Assembly (NCBI GenBank): GCA_040396955.1
Contig: JBBAWX010000004.1
Span: 124,001-188,000 of the forward strand
DNA from: UBA965 sp040396955
Lineage (GTDB): Bacteria > Chloroflexota > Chloroflexia > Chloroflexales > Roseiflexaceae
Direction: 5' to 3'
DNA length: 64,000 nucleotides
Each line of letters begins with the position of its first letter. Position 1 is the first letter of the stretch. Positions 23,786-31,697 of this stretch are shown here, one piece after another. Under the pieces are notes generated by a model. That model did not search any database. It saw only the letters and a program-made list of their open reading frames with translations, and had not been told where the DNA came from. A program made the translations under genes and the position numbers.

Positions 23786-25072
23786 ATGTCCAATACGGGT
23801 CGTGGCGTCTATCATTGTTCGTTTTGTGGGCGTGGTCAAGAGGAAGTGCAGCGCTTGATTGCTGGCCCGCCGCCGATTTTTATTTGCGACGAATGTGTGG
23901 CGATTTGTAATCAAGTCATCTCCGAAGAGCAACAACGCGAAGCGCCGCCAGCGCCAGTGGTCCTCGATCAGCAGGCGTTGCCGGTGCCACACGAGCTCCG
24001 CAATTTGCTTGACCAATATGTAATCGGTCAAGACCGCGCCAAAGTACTGTTGGCTGTGGCGGTCTATAATCACTACAAACGTGTACGTGCGAAAGTGCAC
24101 GACGACATTGAAATCGGCAAAAGCAATATTTTGTTGATTGGCCCCACCGGTAGTGGCAAAACGCTACTGGCGCAAACGCTGGCACGGGCCCTCGATGTGC
24201 CGTTTGCAATTGCGGATGCTACTGCGTTGACCGAAGCCGGTTACGTCGGCGAAGATGTTGAGACCATCTTGTTGCGCCTCATCCAAGCCGCCAATGGCGA
24301 CATTGAGCGAGCGAAAATGGGGATTTTGTACATCGATGAAATCGACAAAATTGCGCGTAAGTCGGATAACCCGTCGATTACCCGTGATGTTTCTGGTGAG
24401 GGCGTCCAACAAGCCCTCCTCAAAATCCTTGAAGGTTCTGTGGCGCATGTGCCGCCAGTGCCAGGTCGTAAACATCCACAACAAGAGTACATCGCCTTTG
24501 ATACCACGCAAGTGCTCTTTATTTGTGGCGGTGCATTTGAGGGTATCGACAAAATAATCTCGGCGCGTGTCGGGAAAAATCAACGTGCTATTGGATTCAC
24601 GGCTTCCAATACGGCTGATGTGGCTGCCGTGCCGTTTTTGCTTGATCAAGTGACTCCCGACGATCTGCTCAAGTTTGGCTTCATCCCAGAATTCATTGGG
24701 CGTATCCCGGTTGTTGCCCCGCTACGCCCGCTTGATGTGGAAGCGATGCGGCGTATTTTGGTTGAGCCGAAAAATGCAGTGGTCAAGCAGTATCAACATC
24801 TGCTGGCCATGGATGGGGTGACCCTTGAGCTGACCGATGATGCCGTGGTGGCGATTGCCGAGGCAGCCCTGAAGTCTGGCACTGGTGCACGTGCCTTGCG
24901 CAGTATCCTCGAAGAGGTGCTCGTTGATGTCATGTTTGATGCGCCCTCCCAGCCCGGACTTGAACGCTGTGTCATTGACGCAGACGTCGTCCGTAAAACC
25001 CTCCCTCCCCACCTGCATTTCCGCACCGAAGCAACACCGGTTACTGATACGCCAGCGTCATCGGCGATTTGA
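23786..25072 (+). CDS. clpX: ATP-dependent Clp protease ATP-binding subunit ClpX
   Basis: AAA+ unfoldase that feeds ClpP. 428 residues. The N-terminal zinc-binding domain uses Cys11, Cys14, Cys34 and Cys37 (CSFCG ... CDEC). Walker A GPTGSGKT is at 119-126, with ATALTEAGYVGEDVE, Walker B ILYIDEIDKI, sensor and arginine motifs (GFIPEFIGRIP, SGTGARALRSILE). The IGF-type ClpP-docking loop appears as RAIGFTAS near 270. ATG 23786 is chosen from GAGGGTG just upstream; the frame opens at 23753 inside the hairpin. The gene ends the tig-clpP-clpX operon. Confidence 0.97.
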   Translation: MSNTGRGVYHCSFCGRGQEEVQRLIAGPPPIFICDECVAICNQVISEEQQREAPPAPVVLDQQALPVPHELRNLLDQYVIGQDRAKVLLAVAVYNHYKRVRAKVHDDIEIGKSNILLIGPTGSGKTLLAQTLARALDVPFAIADATALTEAGYVGEDVETILLRLIQAANGDIERAKMGILYIDEIDKIARKSDNPSITRDVSGEGVQQALLKILEGSVAHVPPVPGRKHPQQEYIAFDTTQVLFICGGAFEGIDKIISARVGKNQRAIGFTASNTADVAAVPFLLDQVTPDDLLKFGFIPEFIGRIPVVAPLRPLDVEAMRRILVEPKNAVVKQYQHLLAMDGVTLELTDDAVVAIAEAALKSGTGARALRSILEEVLVDVMFDAPSQPGLERCVIDADVVRKTLPPHLHFRTEATPVTDTPASSAI

Positions 25073-25081
25073 TGCGGTGAC

Positions 25082-25111
25082 TTCACAATTCGTGTACTTC
25101 CGGTGTATAAT
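25082..25111 (+). promoter_or_regulatory. Promoter for the response-regulator gene
   Basis: TTCACA (25082-25087) and TATAAT (25106-25111) are 18 bases apart. The predicted start is about 130 bases before the regulator ATG, leaving a long leader. Confidence 0.6.
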
Positions 25112-25187
25112 GAGCACATAGGTCGTTTGTCAGGTCAATACCCCGTTGGTGGTGTACGCTGAGTACCGGCGCTCCCCCGAAAAAGCA

Positions 25188-25212
25188 ACGCTCACGTGGG
25201 CGTCACTTTTTT
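25188..25212 (+). terminator. Intrinsic-terminator-like hairpin in the leader of the response regulator
   Basis: ACGCTC (25188-25193) pairs with GGGCGT (25198-25203, one G-U pair) around ACGT, followed by CAC and six T residues (25207-25212). It lies inside the leader, 35 bases before the ATG, so it would act as an attenuator rather than an end-of-gene terminator. The stem is short, so strength is uncertain. Confidence 0.45.
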
Positions 25213-25246
25213 GGCAACATTAATTACTACAAAAGGTGGTACTACT

Positions 25247-26128
25247 ATGAAGTTGACACGCAGAGTAACTGGTCGCAGTGACCAACTAACGCCCCGGCGC
25301 GTGCTATTCGCCGACGATGATCCCGCCATTGCCACGCTCATCCAGGTAAGTCTAAGTGGTCCACGTTACGACGTTGTTGTAGTCAAAAACGGCTTAGAGG
25401 CGCTCAAATCGTTCAACGACGGGGCGTTTGACATCGTGCTGTTGGATGTAATGATGCCGTATGTGGACGGATTCGAGGCTTGTCGGCGTATCCGTGAGCA
25501 ATCGGACGTGCCGATTATCATGTTGACTGCACGAGACGGCACCGACGATATCGTGCAGGGCTTCGAGCTCGGCAGTGACGACTACATCACGAAGCCATTC
25601 AAGACTGCCGAATTGATGGCACGCATCGAGGCGATTTTGCGCCGAGTCGAAGGCATGAAAAACCGGCAAGCACCGGCGGTTGTCAAAGTAGGGGACATCG
25701 AAGTCGATGCGCCCCGTCATCGCGTAACGATGGCGGGCAACGATGTCAATCTGACCCCCATGGAATTCGAGTTGCTCTACTTCTTGGCTGCCAACTGTGG
25801 AGAAGTTTTCGACCGCGAGACGTTGTTCCAAGAGGTATGGGGGTACGACTACGTCGGCGAGACCAATCTGGTCGATGTATGTGTGCGCCGCCTACGTGAA
25901 AAAATCGAAACAGAGCCGTCCAAACCGCGGCGCATTCTCACGGTACGTGGTGTCGGCTACAAGATGGCTGATATCAGCGAAGAAGTATCGTCGGTGATTA
26001 TTGCAAGTGAGCCGGTTACTGAGCCACTTGTAGCAACCAGTAACACGGATGCTGAGGGAGTGGCAAGCATGCCTGAGCAATCCGACAGCGATAGCATGGT
26101 GCGTGTGGTGGCTGAGTCGGCCTCATAA
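25247..26128 (+). CDS. Orphan OmpR/PhoB-family response regulator
   Basis: A two-component transcription factor of 293 residues. Receiver domain 18-130: FADDDP acidic pair (Asp23-25), phospho-acceptor Asp67 in VLLDVMMPYVDGFE, Thr in IIMLTARD, Lys in DDYITKPF. The winged-helix DNA-binding domain spans about 145-240, with LTPMEFELL and ETNLVDVCVRRLREKIE and ending VRGVGYKM. About 50 extra acidic, Ser/Val-rich residues follow the DNA-binding domain, longer than usual. No histidine kinase is adjacent, so it is an orphan here. ATG 25247 has AAAAGGTGG upstream. A long leader with a possible attenuator precedes it. Confidence 0.93.
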   Translation: MKLTRRVTGRSDQLTPRRVLFADDDPAIATLIQVSLSGPRYDVVVVKNGLEALKSFNDGAFDIVLLDVMMPYVDGFEACRRIREQSDVPIIMLTARDGTDDIVQGFELGSDDYITKPFKTAELMARIEAILRRVEGMKNRQAPAVVKVGDIEVDAPRHRVTMAGNDVNLTPMEFELLYFLAANCGEVFDRETLFQEVWGYDYVGETNLVDVCVRRLREKIETEPSKPRRILTVRGVGYKMADISEEVSSVIIASEPVTEPLVATSNTDAEGVASMPEQSDSDSMVRVVAESAS

Positions 26129-26165
26129 GTAAGTGGTTGCGTGTGTGATGTGATAGCGAAAAGAG

Positions 26166-26197
26166 AGCCCCCGTACAGCCTGAGCTGTACGGGGGCT
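26166..26197. terminator. Terminator between response regulator and gyrA
   Basis: AGCCCCCGTACAGC (26166-26179) pairs perfectly with 26184-26197 over a 4-base loop. On the minus strand (end of gyrA) it is followed by TCTTTTC, a moderate U-tract. Confidence 0.8.
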
Positions 26198-26215
26198 ACA
26201 CGTGGAGTGTGCGCT

Positions 26216-28759
26216 TTACTCATCGTCTCCGGCTGGAGTGTCGTCGTCGTCGTCGCCACTTTCAAACATGTCGACGCCGATCATGTCACCCACATCGAGG
26301 ATGCGCTTTTGCTTCTGGTTCTCGTCTTCGGGGTCATCGGCGGCCATTGCCACCACGGTGTCGTTTTCGTCGAGTGACAGGACTTTGACACCTTGGGCAG
26401 AGCGGCCACAGAGGCGGATTTCACCGGCCTGAGTCTTGAGCACGATGCCGTTGCTCGTAATGAACGTGAGAAGCATCTCGAAGTCAATGACGCGTGCAAG
26501 TGCGATCGAATCATCCGCACCAAGCACCATCGAGATGACCCCTTGTGTGCCACGTCCTTTGCGCGGGTAGAGGGCTGCTGGAGTCCGTTTGCCCTTGCCA
26601 TGCCGGCTAATGGTGATGAGCTGGGCTGTTTTGGCTTGGCTCGCACTAATGATATCCATGCTGATGACTTCGTCTTCGGGGCGGAGGTTGATTCCGCGTA
26701 CGCCGCTGGCTGGTCGTCCCATGGAGCGCACTTGGGATTGTTCGAAGCGGATAGTCTTACCGAGGCTGGTAGTCAAGACCACGTCTTCGTCGCCCATGGT
26801 AGTGGCCACCCATCCCAATTCATCACCATCGTCGAGACCAATGGCAATCAGGCCATTGGAGCGTACCATGTTGTATTCTTCAAGCAATGAGCGCTTGATT
26901 TTGCCACGGCGTGTGGCCATCAGCAGGTATTTGGCGGAGTCGTAGTCGGCCACCGAGAGGACCGATGTCACACTCTCTTGTGGTTGTAGATCGATGAGGT
27001 TGACGAGCGGCAAGCCCTTGGCAGTGCGGCTGGCATCGGGCACTTCGTGGGCTTTGAGGCGATAGACACGCCCGCGATTGGTGAAAAAGAGCAAATCGTG
27101 CATGGTGTTGCAGGTCAAAATGTGACTCATCACATCTTCTTCGCGGGTAGCTGCCCCACGAATCCCGCGTCCACCACGGCGCTGGGTGCGGAAGATGTCC
27201 GGTGATTGACTTTTGATGTACCCGCGATCGGACAGCGTAATCAGCAACTTGGCGTCCGGGATGAGATCTTCGTCGTTGACTTCGCCGTTGACGCCGTAGA
27301 CGATTTGGGTGCGCCGCGCGTCGCCGTATTTTTCTTCGAGGTACTTCATGTCAGCTTTAATAAGGCTGAGCAATTTGCTCTCGTTGCCGAGAATCTCTTC
27401 GAGCTCGGCAATCGTCTTGCGCACCTCGGCAAGTTCATCTTCGAGGCGCTTGCGCTCAAGAGCGGCCAAGCGACCGAGTTGCATGTCGAGGATGGCATTG
27501 GATTGCGCCTCGCTGAAGCTGTAGTTCCGCATGAGATTGTTGCGGGCACTATCACGTGTGCGCGAGTCACGGATGGTCTGGATGACTTCGTCGAGGATGT
27601 CGATGGCGCGCGTCAGCCCTTCGAGGATGTGGGCCCGGGCGCGCGCTTTGTCGAGGTCGAATTCGGTGCGTCGGCGGATGACTTCACGGCGATGACCGAT
27701 GTACTCTTGGAGCATGCGCTTGAGCGTGAGCAGGCGCGGTTGTCGCCCGTTTTCGACCAACGACAACATGTTGATGCCGAAGGTGGTTTGCATCTGCGAA
27801 TGTCGGTAGAGCGCATTGAGGACCTTGCGTGGCTGCGCATCTTGCTTGAGCATAATCACGATGCGCATGCCGTTGCGATCGGATTCATCACGAATGTCGC
27901 GGATGCCGTCGATTTTCTTTTCACGTACCATTTCGGCGATACGCTCTTGCAGGCGTGCCTTATTGACTTGGAACGGCAACTCGGTCACGATAATCTGGTG
28001 ACTGTTCCGTGTGCCTTCTTCGACATGCGCCTTGGCGCGAATGGTCACAAGACCGCGCCCAGAGCTATAGGCCGCGTTAATGCCCTCGCTCCCGAGAATG
28101 AGCCCACCGGTGGGGAAGTCGGGACCAGGGACGATTTTGAGGAGATCTTCGGTGCTGGCATCGGGATGATCGACCAAGTACACAATAGCACGACAGATTT
28201 CGCCCAAATTATGCGGTGGAATATTGGTGGCCATGCCCACCGCGATGCCGGAGGCACCGTTGAGCAGCAAATTGGGCAGACGCCCTGGGAGGACGGTTGG
28301 TTCACGGAAGGTGCCGTCGAAATTATCACGGAAATCGACCGTGTTTTTTTCGATGTCGAAGAGCATTTCTTCGGCAATCGCCGACAGTCGAGCCTCGGTG
28401 TAGCGCATGGCGGCTGGAGGATCGCCGTCGATGCTCCCGAAATTACCTTGACCGTCGATGAGCGGGTACCGCATATTCCACGGCTGGGCCATACGTGCTA
28501 ATGCGTCGTAGACCGAGCTGTCGCCATGAGGATGCATCTTGCCGAGCACGTCGCCTACGATGCGAGCGCTTTTTTTGTATGGTTGGTTGGCACGCATGCC
28601 AAGATCCCACATCCCGAACAAAATACGTGTTTGGACCGGCTTAAGCCCGTCACGGGTGTCGGGCAACGCACGCTGTACGATGACGCTCATCGCATAATCG
28701 AGATAGGCCGTGCGCATTTCATCGGTGATATTGCGGTTTTGGACAGCCCCGACTTCCAT
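26216..28759 (-). CDS. gyrA: DNA gyrase subunit A
   Basis: Breakage-reunion subunit of gyrase, which introduces negative supercoils. 847 residues. Catalytic Tyr120 lies in AAMRYTEARLS. The quinolone-resistance region reads HPHGDSSVYDALARM, with Ser81 and Asp85 at the E. coli Ser83/Asp87 positions, so no classic resistance change is seen. The GyrA-box QRRGGRGIRG near 555 marks it as gyrase rather than topoisomerase IV. The C-terminal beta-pinwheel follows, ending in an acidic tail (ESGDDDDDTPAGDDE). GAGGTG lies just before the ATG, with a strong promoter at 28833-28805. gyrB is not in the window. Confidence 0.98.
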   Translation of the reverse strand: MEVGAVQNRNITDEMRTAYLDYAMSVIVQRALPDTRDGLKPVQTRILFGMWDLGMRANQPYKKSARIVGDVLGKMHPHGDSSVYDALARMAQPWNMRYPLIDGQGNFGSIDGDPPAAMRYTEARLSAIAEEMLFDIEKNTVDFRDNFDGTFREPTVLPGRLPNLLLNGASGIAVGMATNIPPHNLGEICRAIVYLVDHPDASTEDLLKIVPGPDFPTGGLILGSEGINAAYSSGRGLVTIRAKAHVEEGTRNSHQIIVTELPFQVNKARLQERIAEMVREKKIDGIRDIRDESDRNGMRIVIMLKQDAQPRKVLNALYRHSQMQTTFGINMLSLVENGRQPRLLTLKRMLQEYIGHRREVIRRRTEFDLDKARARAHILEGLTRAIDILDEVIQTIRDSRTRDSARNNLMRNYSFSEAQSNAILDMQLGRLAALERKRLEDELAEVRKTIAELEEILGNESKLLSLIKADMKYLEEKYGDARRTQIVYGVNGEVNDEDLIPDAKLLITLSDRGYIKSQSPDIFRTQRRGGRGIRGAATREEDVMSHILTCNTMHDLLFFTNRGRVYRLKAHEVPDASRTAKGLPLVNLIDLQPQESVTSVLSVADYDSAKYLLMATRRGKIKRSLLEEYNMVRSNGLIAIGLDDGDELGWVATTMGDEDVVLTTSLGKTIRFEQSQVRSMGRPASGVRGINLRPEDEVISMDIISASQAKTAQLITISRHGKGKRTPAALYPRKGRGTQGVISMVLGADDSIALARVIDFEMLLTFITSNGIVLKTQAGEIRLCGRSAQGVKVLSLDENDTVVAMAADDPEDENQKQKRILDVGDMIGVDMFESGDDDDDTPAGDDE

Positions 28760-28804
28760 AGATGCACCTCGTCGAGCGCTAAATGATTACAATTTGATGA
28801 ATGA

Positions 28805-28833
28805 AGTATACCATAAAATGGGTGTGATGTCAT
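28805..28833 (-). promoter_or_regulatory. Sigma-70 type promoter for gyrA
   Basis: On the minus strand ATGACA (28833-28828) and TATACT (28810-28805) are exactly 17 bases apart, 45 bases before the gyrA ATG. Both hexamers match 5/6. Confidence 0.7.
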
Positions 28834-28888
28834 TATTTGAGGGAATCATGACGCTGTGAAGTAAGAAATTTGTCACCTCTCCGACACG

Positions 28889-29614
28889 TTATCCGAGCAA
28901 GGACGGATGAGGTAATCCTCGTACTGCTACCGGAGTAAACTGCAAGTAGTCGCAGGCAGTCAACTGATATTCAACACCATCGACCAATCCTTGGATGGCA
29001 TTGCTCCAATCGTCGGCACGATGCAGATGCCCGTAGATGCAATGAGTGGCACCATATTTGTGCAAGAGCTCCACAAATCCGGATGGGCGCTTGTCGACAA
29101 ACGGTGGAAAATGGATCATTGCCACAATCGGGTGTTTGGCTTGGGCCAGGGTACGGGCCGCCAAGAGCGCCCGCTCCATGCGTAGGAGTTCACGGGCGTA
29201 GATGCGCTGGTCGACAGCAGGGTCAAAGCCAGGTGTGCCGGGGGCGCTCCAACCGCGGCTACCGCAGAGGATTACATCGGCAACTGCAAAGGCCTCTGCT
29301 TCGACCAAGGTAATTGATGGCGGCATCATGGTACGGATTGGATTGGCACGATCCCACCAGTAGTCGTGGTTGCCTTTGATGCAGTACTTGTGGCCGGGGA
29401 GTTGATCGATCCACTGCAAATCGATAAGTGCATCGTTGACATGCATGGCCCACGAAATATCGCCACCAATCAGCACCACATCGTCGGGTTGGACGATGCG
29501 TTGCCAAGCGGCTGCAATGCGTTCGGGGTGATTACGCCATCGATTGCCAAATATGTCCATCGGTTTGGGGTTGGCAAATGACAAATGTAGGTCAGATATT
29601 GTCCAGATCATCAT
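28889..29614 (-). CDS. Cytoplasmic calcineurin-like metallophosphoesterase
   Basis: A 241-residue metallophosphoesterase: WTISDLHLSF, LIGGDISWAM, CIKGNHDYWWDRA, MIHFPPF and YGHLHRADD give the full metal-binding set. GNHDYWW and the closing block are typical of a soluble family often called predicted phosphohydrolase. The start at ATG 29614 (one of two adjacent ATGs) places the first motif at residue 5; a much longer in-frame extension to 30289 is antisense-like sequence within the pseudouridine synthase and is rejected. It overlaps the pseudouridine synthase gene by 23 bases. The substrate is unknown. Confidence 0.87.
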   Translation of the reverse strand: MMIWTISDLHLSFANPKPMDIFGNRWRNHPERIAAAWQRIVQPDDVVLIGGDISWAMHVNDALIDLQWIDQLPGHKYCIKGNHDYWWDRANPIRTMMPPSITLVEAEAFAVADVILCGSRGWSAPGTPGFDPAVDQRIYARELLRMERALLAARTLAQAKHPIVAMIHFPPFVDKRPSGFVELLHKYGATHCIYGHLHRADDWSNAIQGLVDGVEYQLTACDYLQFTPVAVRGLPHPSLLG

Positions 29615-30551
29615 GGTGTATAGTAGCAGATGCAACCCGCTCTGCCAAATCTGTGGGGCACCAATCAGGAAGTGGTGCAGTAATGGTGAGGGGAGTTTCG
29701 TGAATCGGATGCGGGAGCGCCAGACTCCACGCATGCAGGCGATGTTGGCGGATTTCATCATCGGAATGGCCGTAGCTGGTGTCGCCGACGATGGGGTGGC
29801 CGAGCATGGCGCAGTGGAGTCGGATTTGGTGGGTCCGGCCGCTGAGTGGCTCGGCGAGGAGCATGCTTGTGCCATCAGCGTGGAGTGCAAGGCGCGTATA
29901 GCGTGTTTGCATCTCCTTGATGTTATCGCCATTCGGGAGTATATCGCCAACACTGGCAAGTGGATAGACACGAAAGCGCCCACGTTCACTCCGCCCATGT
30001 CCACTGTGGCACATCTGCTCTGTCCAGGAGACGTGCCCGTGGACATGGCAGAGATAGCGTTTGTGGGCGCGATGATGGACGAATATGCGTTGAATGGCTG
30101 GGTTGGCGTGCGCATGATGTGAAAAGAGCAGTACGCCGGTGGTGTCTCGGTCGAGTCGATGAGCCGGATGGAGCTTGAGGTGTTCACCGTGCTGGCGGTG
30201 CCACAGATCCGCAAGGGCCGTACGGAGCTGATTATCTTCGTCCCATGGTGTTGAATCGACATATGTGCCAGCCGGTTTGTTGATGGCAATCAACCAGCGG
30301 TCGTGGTATAAGATTGCTGGTTGGTCGATGTGACATGGCCGCGCATGTGCGGGTGGCGTATGCACGGTTACCTGCATGCTTGGGAGCAAAATGGCACTCA
30401 ACGAGCGCACCCGCTCACGGTTGACCCAGGCGCCGCCGCGCGCAATGGTGGCCACGGCGAGCTCACGACTCCCGAGTAGAGAGGTGCAGATGTCGACCAG
30501 GGACGTGACCGTGGTGCAGGTTGTACGGTAAGGACCGCTCTCATATGTCAT
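29592..30551 (-). CDS. RluA-family pseudouridine synthase
   Basis: Converts uridine to pseudouridine in rRNA or tRNA. 319 residues. The catalytic Asp lies in PAHRLDRDTTGVLLFS. Supporting blocks are LIAINKPAGTYVD, KRYLCHVHG and EPLSGRTHQIRLHCAMLGHPIVGD, which is family RluA/C/D. An S4-like N-terminal segment is probable (LLGSRELAVATIARGGAWVN). ATG 30551 is preferred over TTG 30560. The target position cannot be told; RluD-like is a guess. It shares an operon and overlap with the phosphoesterase. Confidence 0.9.
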   Translation of the reverse strand: MTYESGPYRTTCTTVTSLVDICTSLLGSRELAVATIARGGAWVNRERVRSLSAILLPSMQVTVHTPPAHARPCHIDQPAILYHDRWLIAINKPAGTYVDSTPWDEDNQLRTALADLWHRQHGEHLKLHPAHRLDRDTTGVLLFSHHAHANPAIQRIFVHHRAHKRYLCHVHGHVSWTEQMCHSGHGRSERGRFRVYPLASVGDILPNGDNIKEMQTRYTRLALHADGTSMLLAEPLSGRTHQIRLHCAMLGHPIVGDTSYGHSDDEIRQHRLHAWSLALPHPIHETPLTITAPLPDWCPTDLAERVASATIHHDDLDNI

Positions 30552-30568
30552 AGGTGTCAACGAACACC

Positions 30569-30598
30569 GACCACCATGTGGATGCCCACATGGTGGTC
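30569..30598. terminator. Terminator downstream of rfbB
   Basis: GACCACCATGTGG (30569-30581) pairs perfectly with 30586-30598 over a 4-base loop. It lies between the rfbB stop (30622) and the start of the next minus-strand gene, so it probably ends the rfbB transcript. Confidence 0.75.
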
Positions 30599-30621
30599 AG
30601 TAGGCCTTTTCATAGTGCTCG

Positions 30622-31641
30622 CTACGCGTGTTGCTGGCGTTCGGCGTATTGCTTGTAGTAGTAGTCGCGATACTCGCCACTCTTGATGGGGCGCCACCAC
30701 TCAGGGTGGTCAACATACCACTGGACGGTCTTTTCGAGGGCCTGATCGAAGGTATGTCGACTCTGCCAGCCGAGAGCACGCAACTTGCTGGTGTCGAGTG
30801 CATAGCGGCGATCGTGGCCGGCACGGTCTTTGACGAATTCGATGAGTGAGTACGGCTTACCGAGAATATCGAGAATCTTGTGTGCCATGTCGATGTTGCG
30901 CGTTTCCACGCCGGTGCCCACGTTATAGGCCTCACCAGCGCTCCCACGGTGTAGGACGACATCGATGCCTTCGCAGTGATCGGTGACATACTGATAGTCG
31001 CGCATTTGCTTGCCGTCGCCGTAGATGGGGATGGGCAAGTTGTCGAGCGCATTGGTCGTAAAGAGCGGTACGGCCTTCTCAGGGTAGTGAAACGGACCGA
31101 TATTGTTGGAGCCTCGGCTAATGGTGGTGTATACACCATAGGTGATGTGGTAGGCATAGACCAAGTGTTCGGCACCGGCTTTGCTGGCCGAGTAAGGGCT
31201 CCGTGGCTCAAAAGCGTCGTGCTCTTGCGAACGATTGGGCTCTGGCACCTGACCGTAGACTTCATCGGTGCTGATTTGGTGGAAACGGCCAATGCCAAGC
31301 TCGCGGGCGGCTTCGAGGAGCGTCCATGTGCCGTTGACGTTGGTTTGCACGACAGCGTCCGGTTGCATGATTGAGCGGTCAACGTGTGTTTCGGCCGCAA
31401 AATTTACGATTGTATCGATCTGATAGTGCTGGAGAGCCTGTTTGACCTGCGCCATATCGCAGATGTCGCCGTGGACAAAGCTCAGCCGTGGGTTATGGGC
31501 GGCAGCGGCGAGATTCTCACGACGACCAGCATAGGTTAGGGCATCGTAGACGACAATATCGTAGTTGTAGCGTTCGAGCATGTAATGCACGAAATTGCTT
31601 CCGATAAAGCCAGCTCCACCTGTCACGAATAAACGCTGCAT
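30622..31641 (-). CDS. rfbB: dTDP-glucose 4,6-dehydratase
   Basis: Makes dTDP-4-keto-6-deoxyglucose, the precursor of rhamnose and other deoxysugars. 339 residues, short-chain dehydrogenase fold. NAD-binding TGGAGFIG at 7-14, STDEVYG with Thr125-Asp126-Glu127 (acid-base residues specific for 4,6-dehydratases), and Tyr150/Lys154 in YSASK. MRDYQYVTDHCEGID and EFVKDRAGHDRRYALD are family motifs. ATG 31641 follows GAGGAG. rfbA, rfbC and rfbD are not nearby, so the pathway genes are scattered. Confidence 0.95.
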   Translation of the reverse strand: MQRLFVTGGAGFIGSNFVHYMLERYNYDIVVYDALTYAGRRENLAAAAHNPRLSFVHGDICDMAQVKQALQHYQIDTIVNFAAETHVDRSIMQPDAVVQTNVNGTWTLLEAARELGIGRFHQISTDEVYGQVPEPNRSQEHDAFEPRSPYSASKAGAEHLVYAYHITYGVYTTISRGSNNIGPFHYPEKAVPLFTTNALDNLPIPIYGDGKQMRDYQYVTDHCEGIDVVLHRGSAGEAYNVGTGVETRNIDMAHKILDILGKPYSLIEFVKDRAGHDRRYALDTSKLRALGWQSRHTFDQALEKTVQWYVDHPEWWRPIKSGEYRDYYYKQYAERQQHA

Positions 31642-31697
31642 GACACTCCTCTTTGTAGGTGTTTCCCCTCCATAATACACGGTTTTATGGAGAAATG

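Noticed and set aside
27206..28501. 431-codon ORF on the plus strand
   Set aside because: It runs antisense to gyrA in a region of strong codon bias; its translation has no motif and gyrA explains the sequence fully.
29615..30289. N-terminal extension of the metallophosphoesterase frame
   Set aside because: The extension lies wholly inside the RluA-family gene in another frame, and the phosphoesterase motifs start only after ATG 29614.
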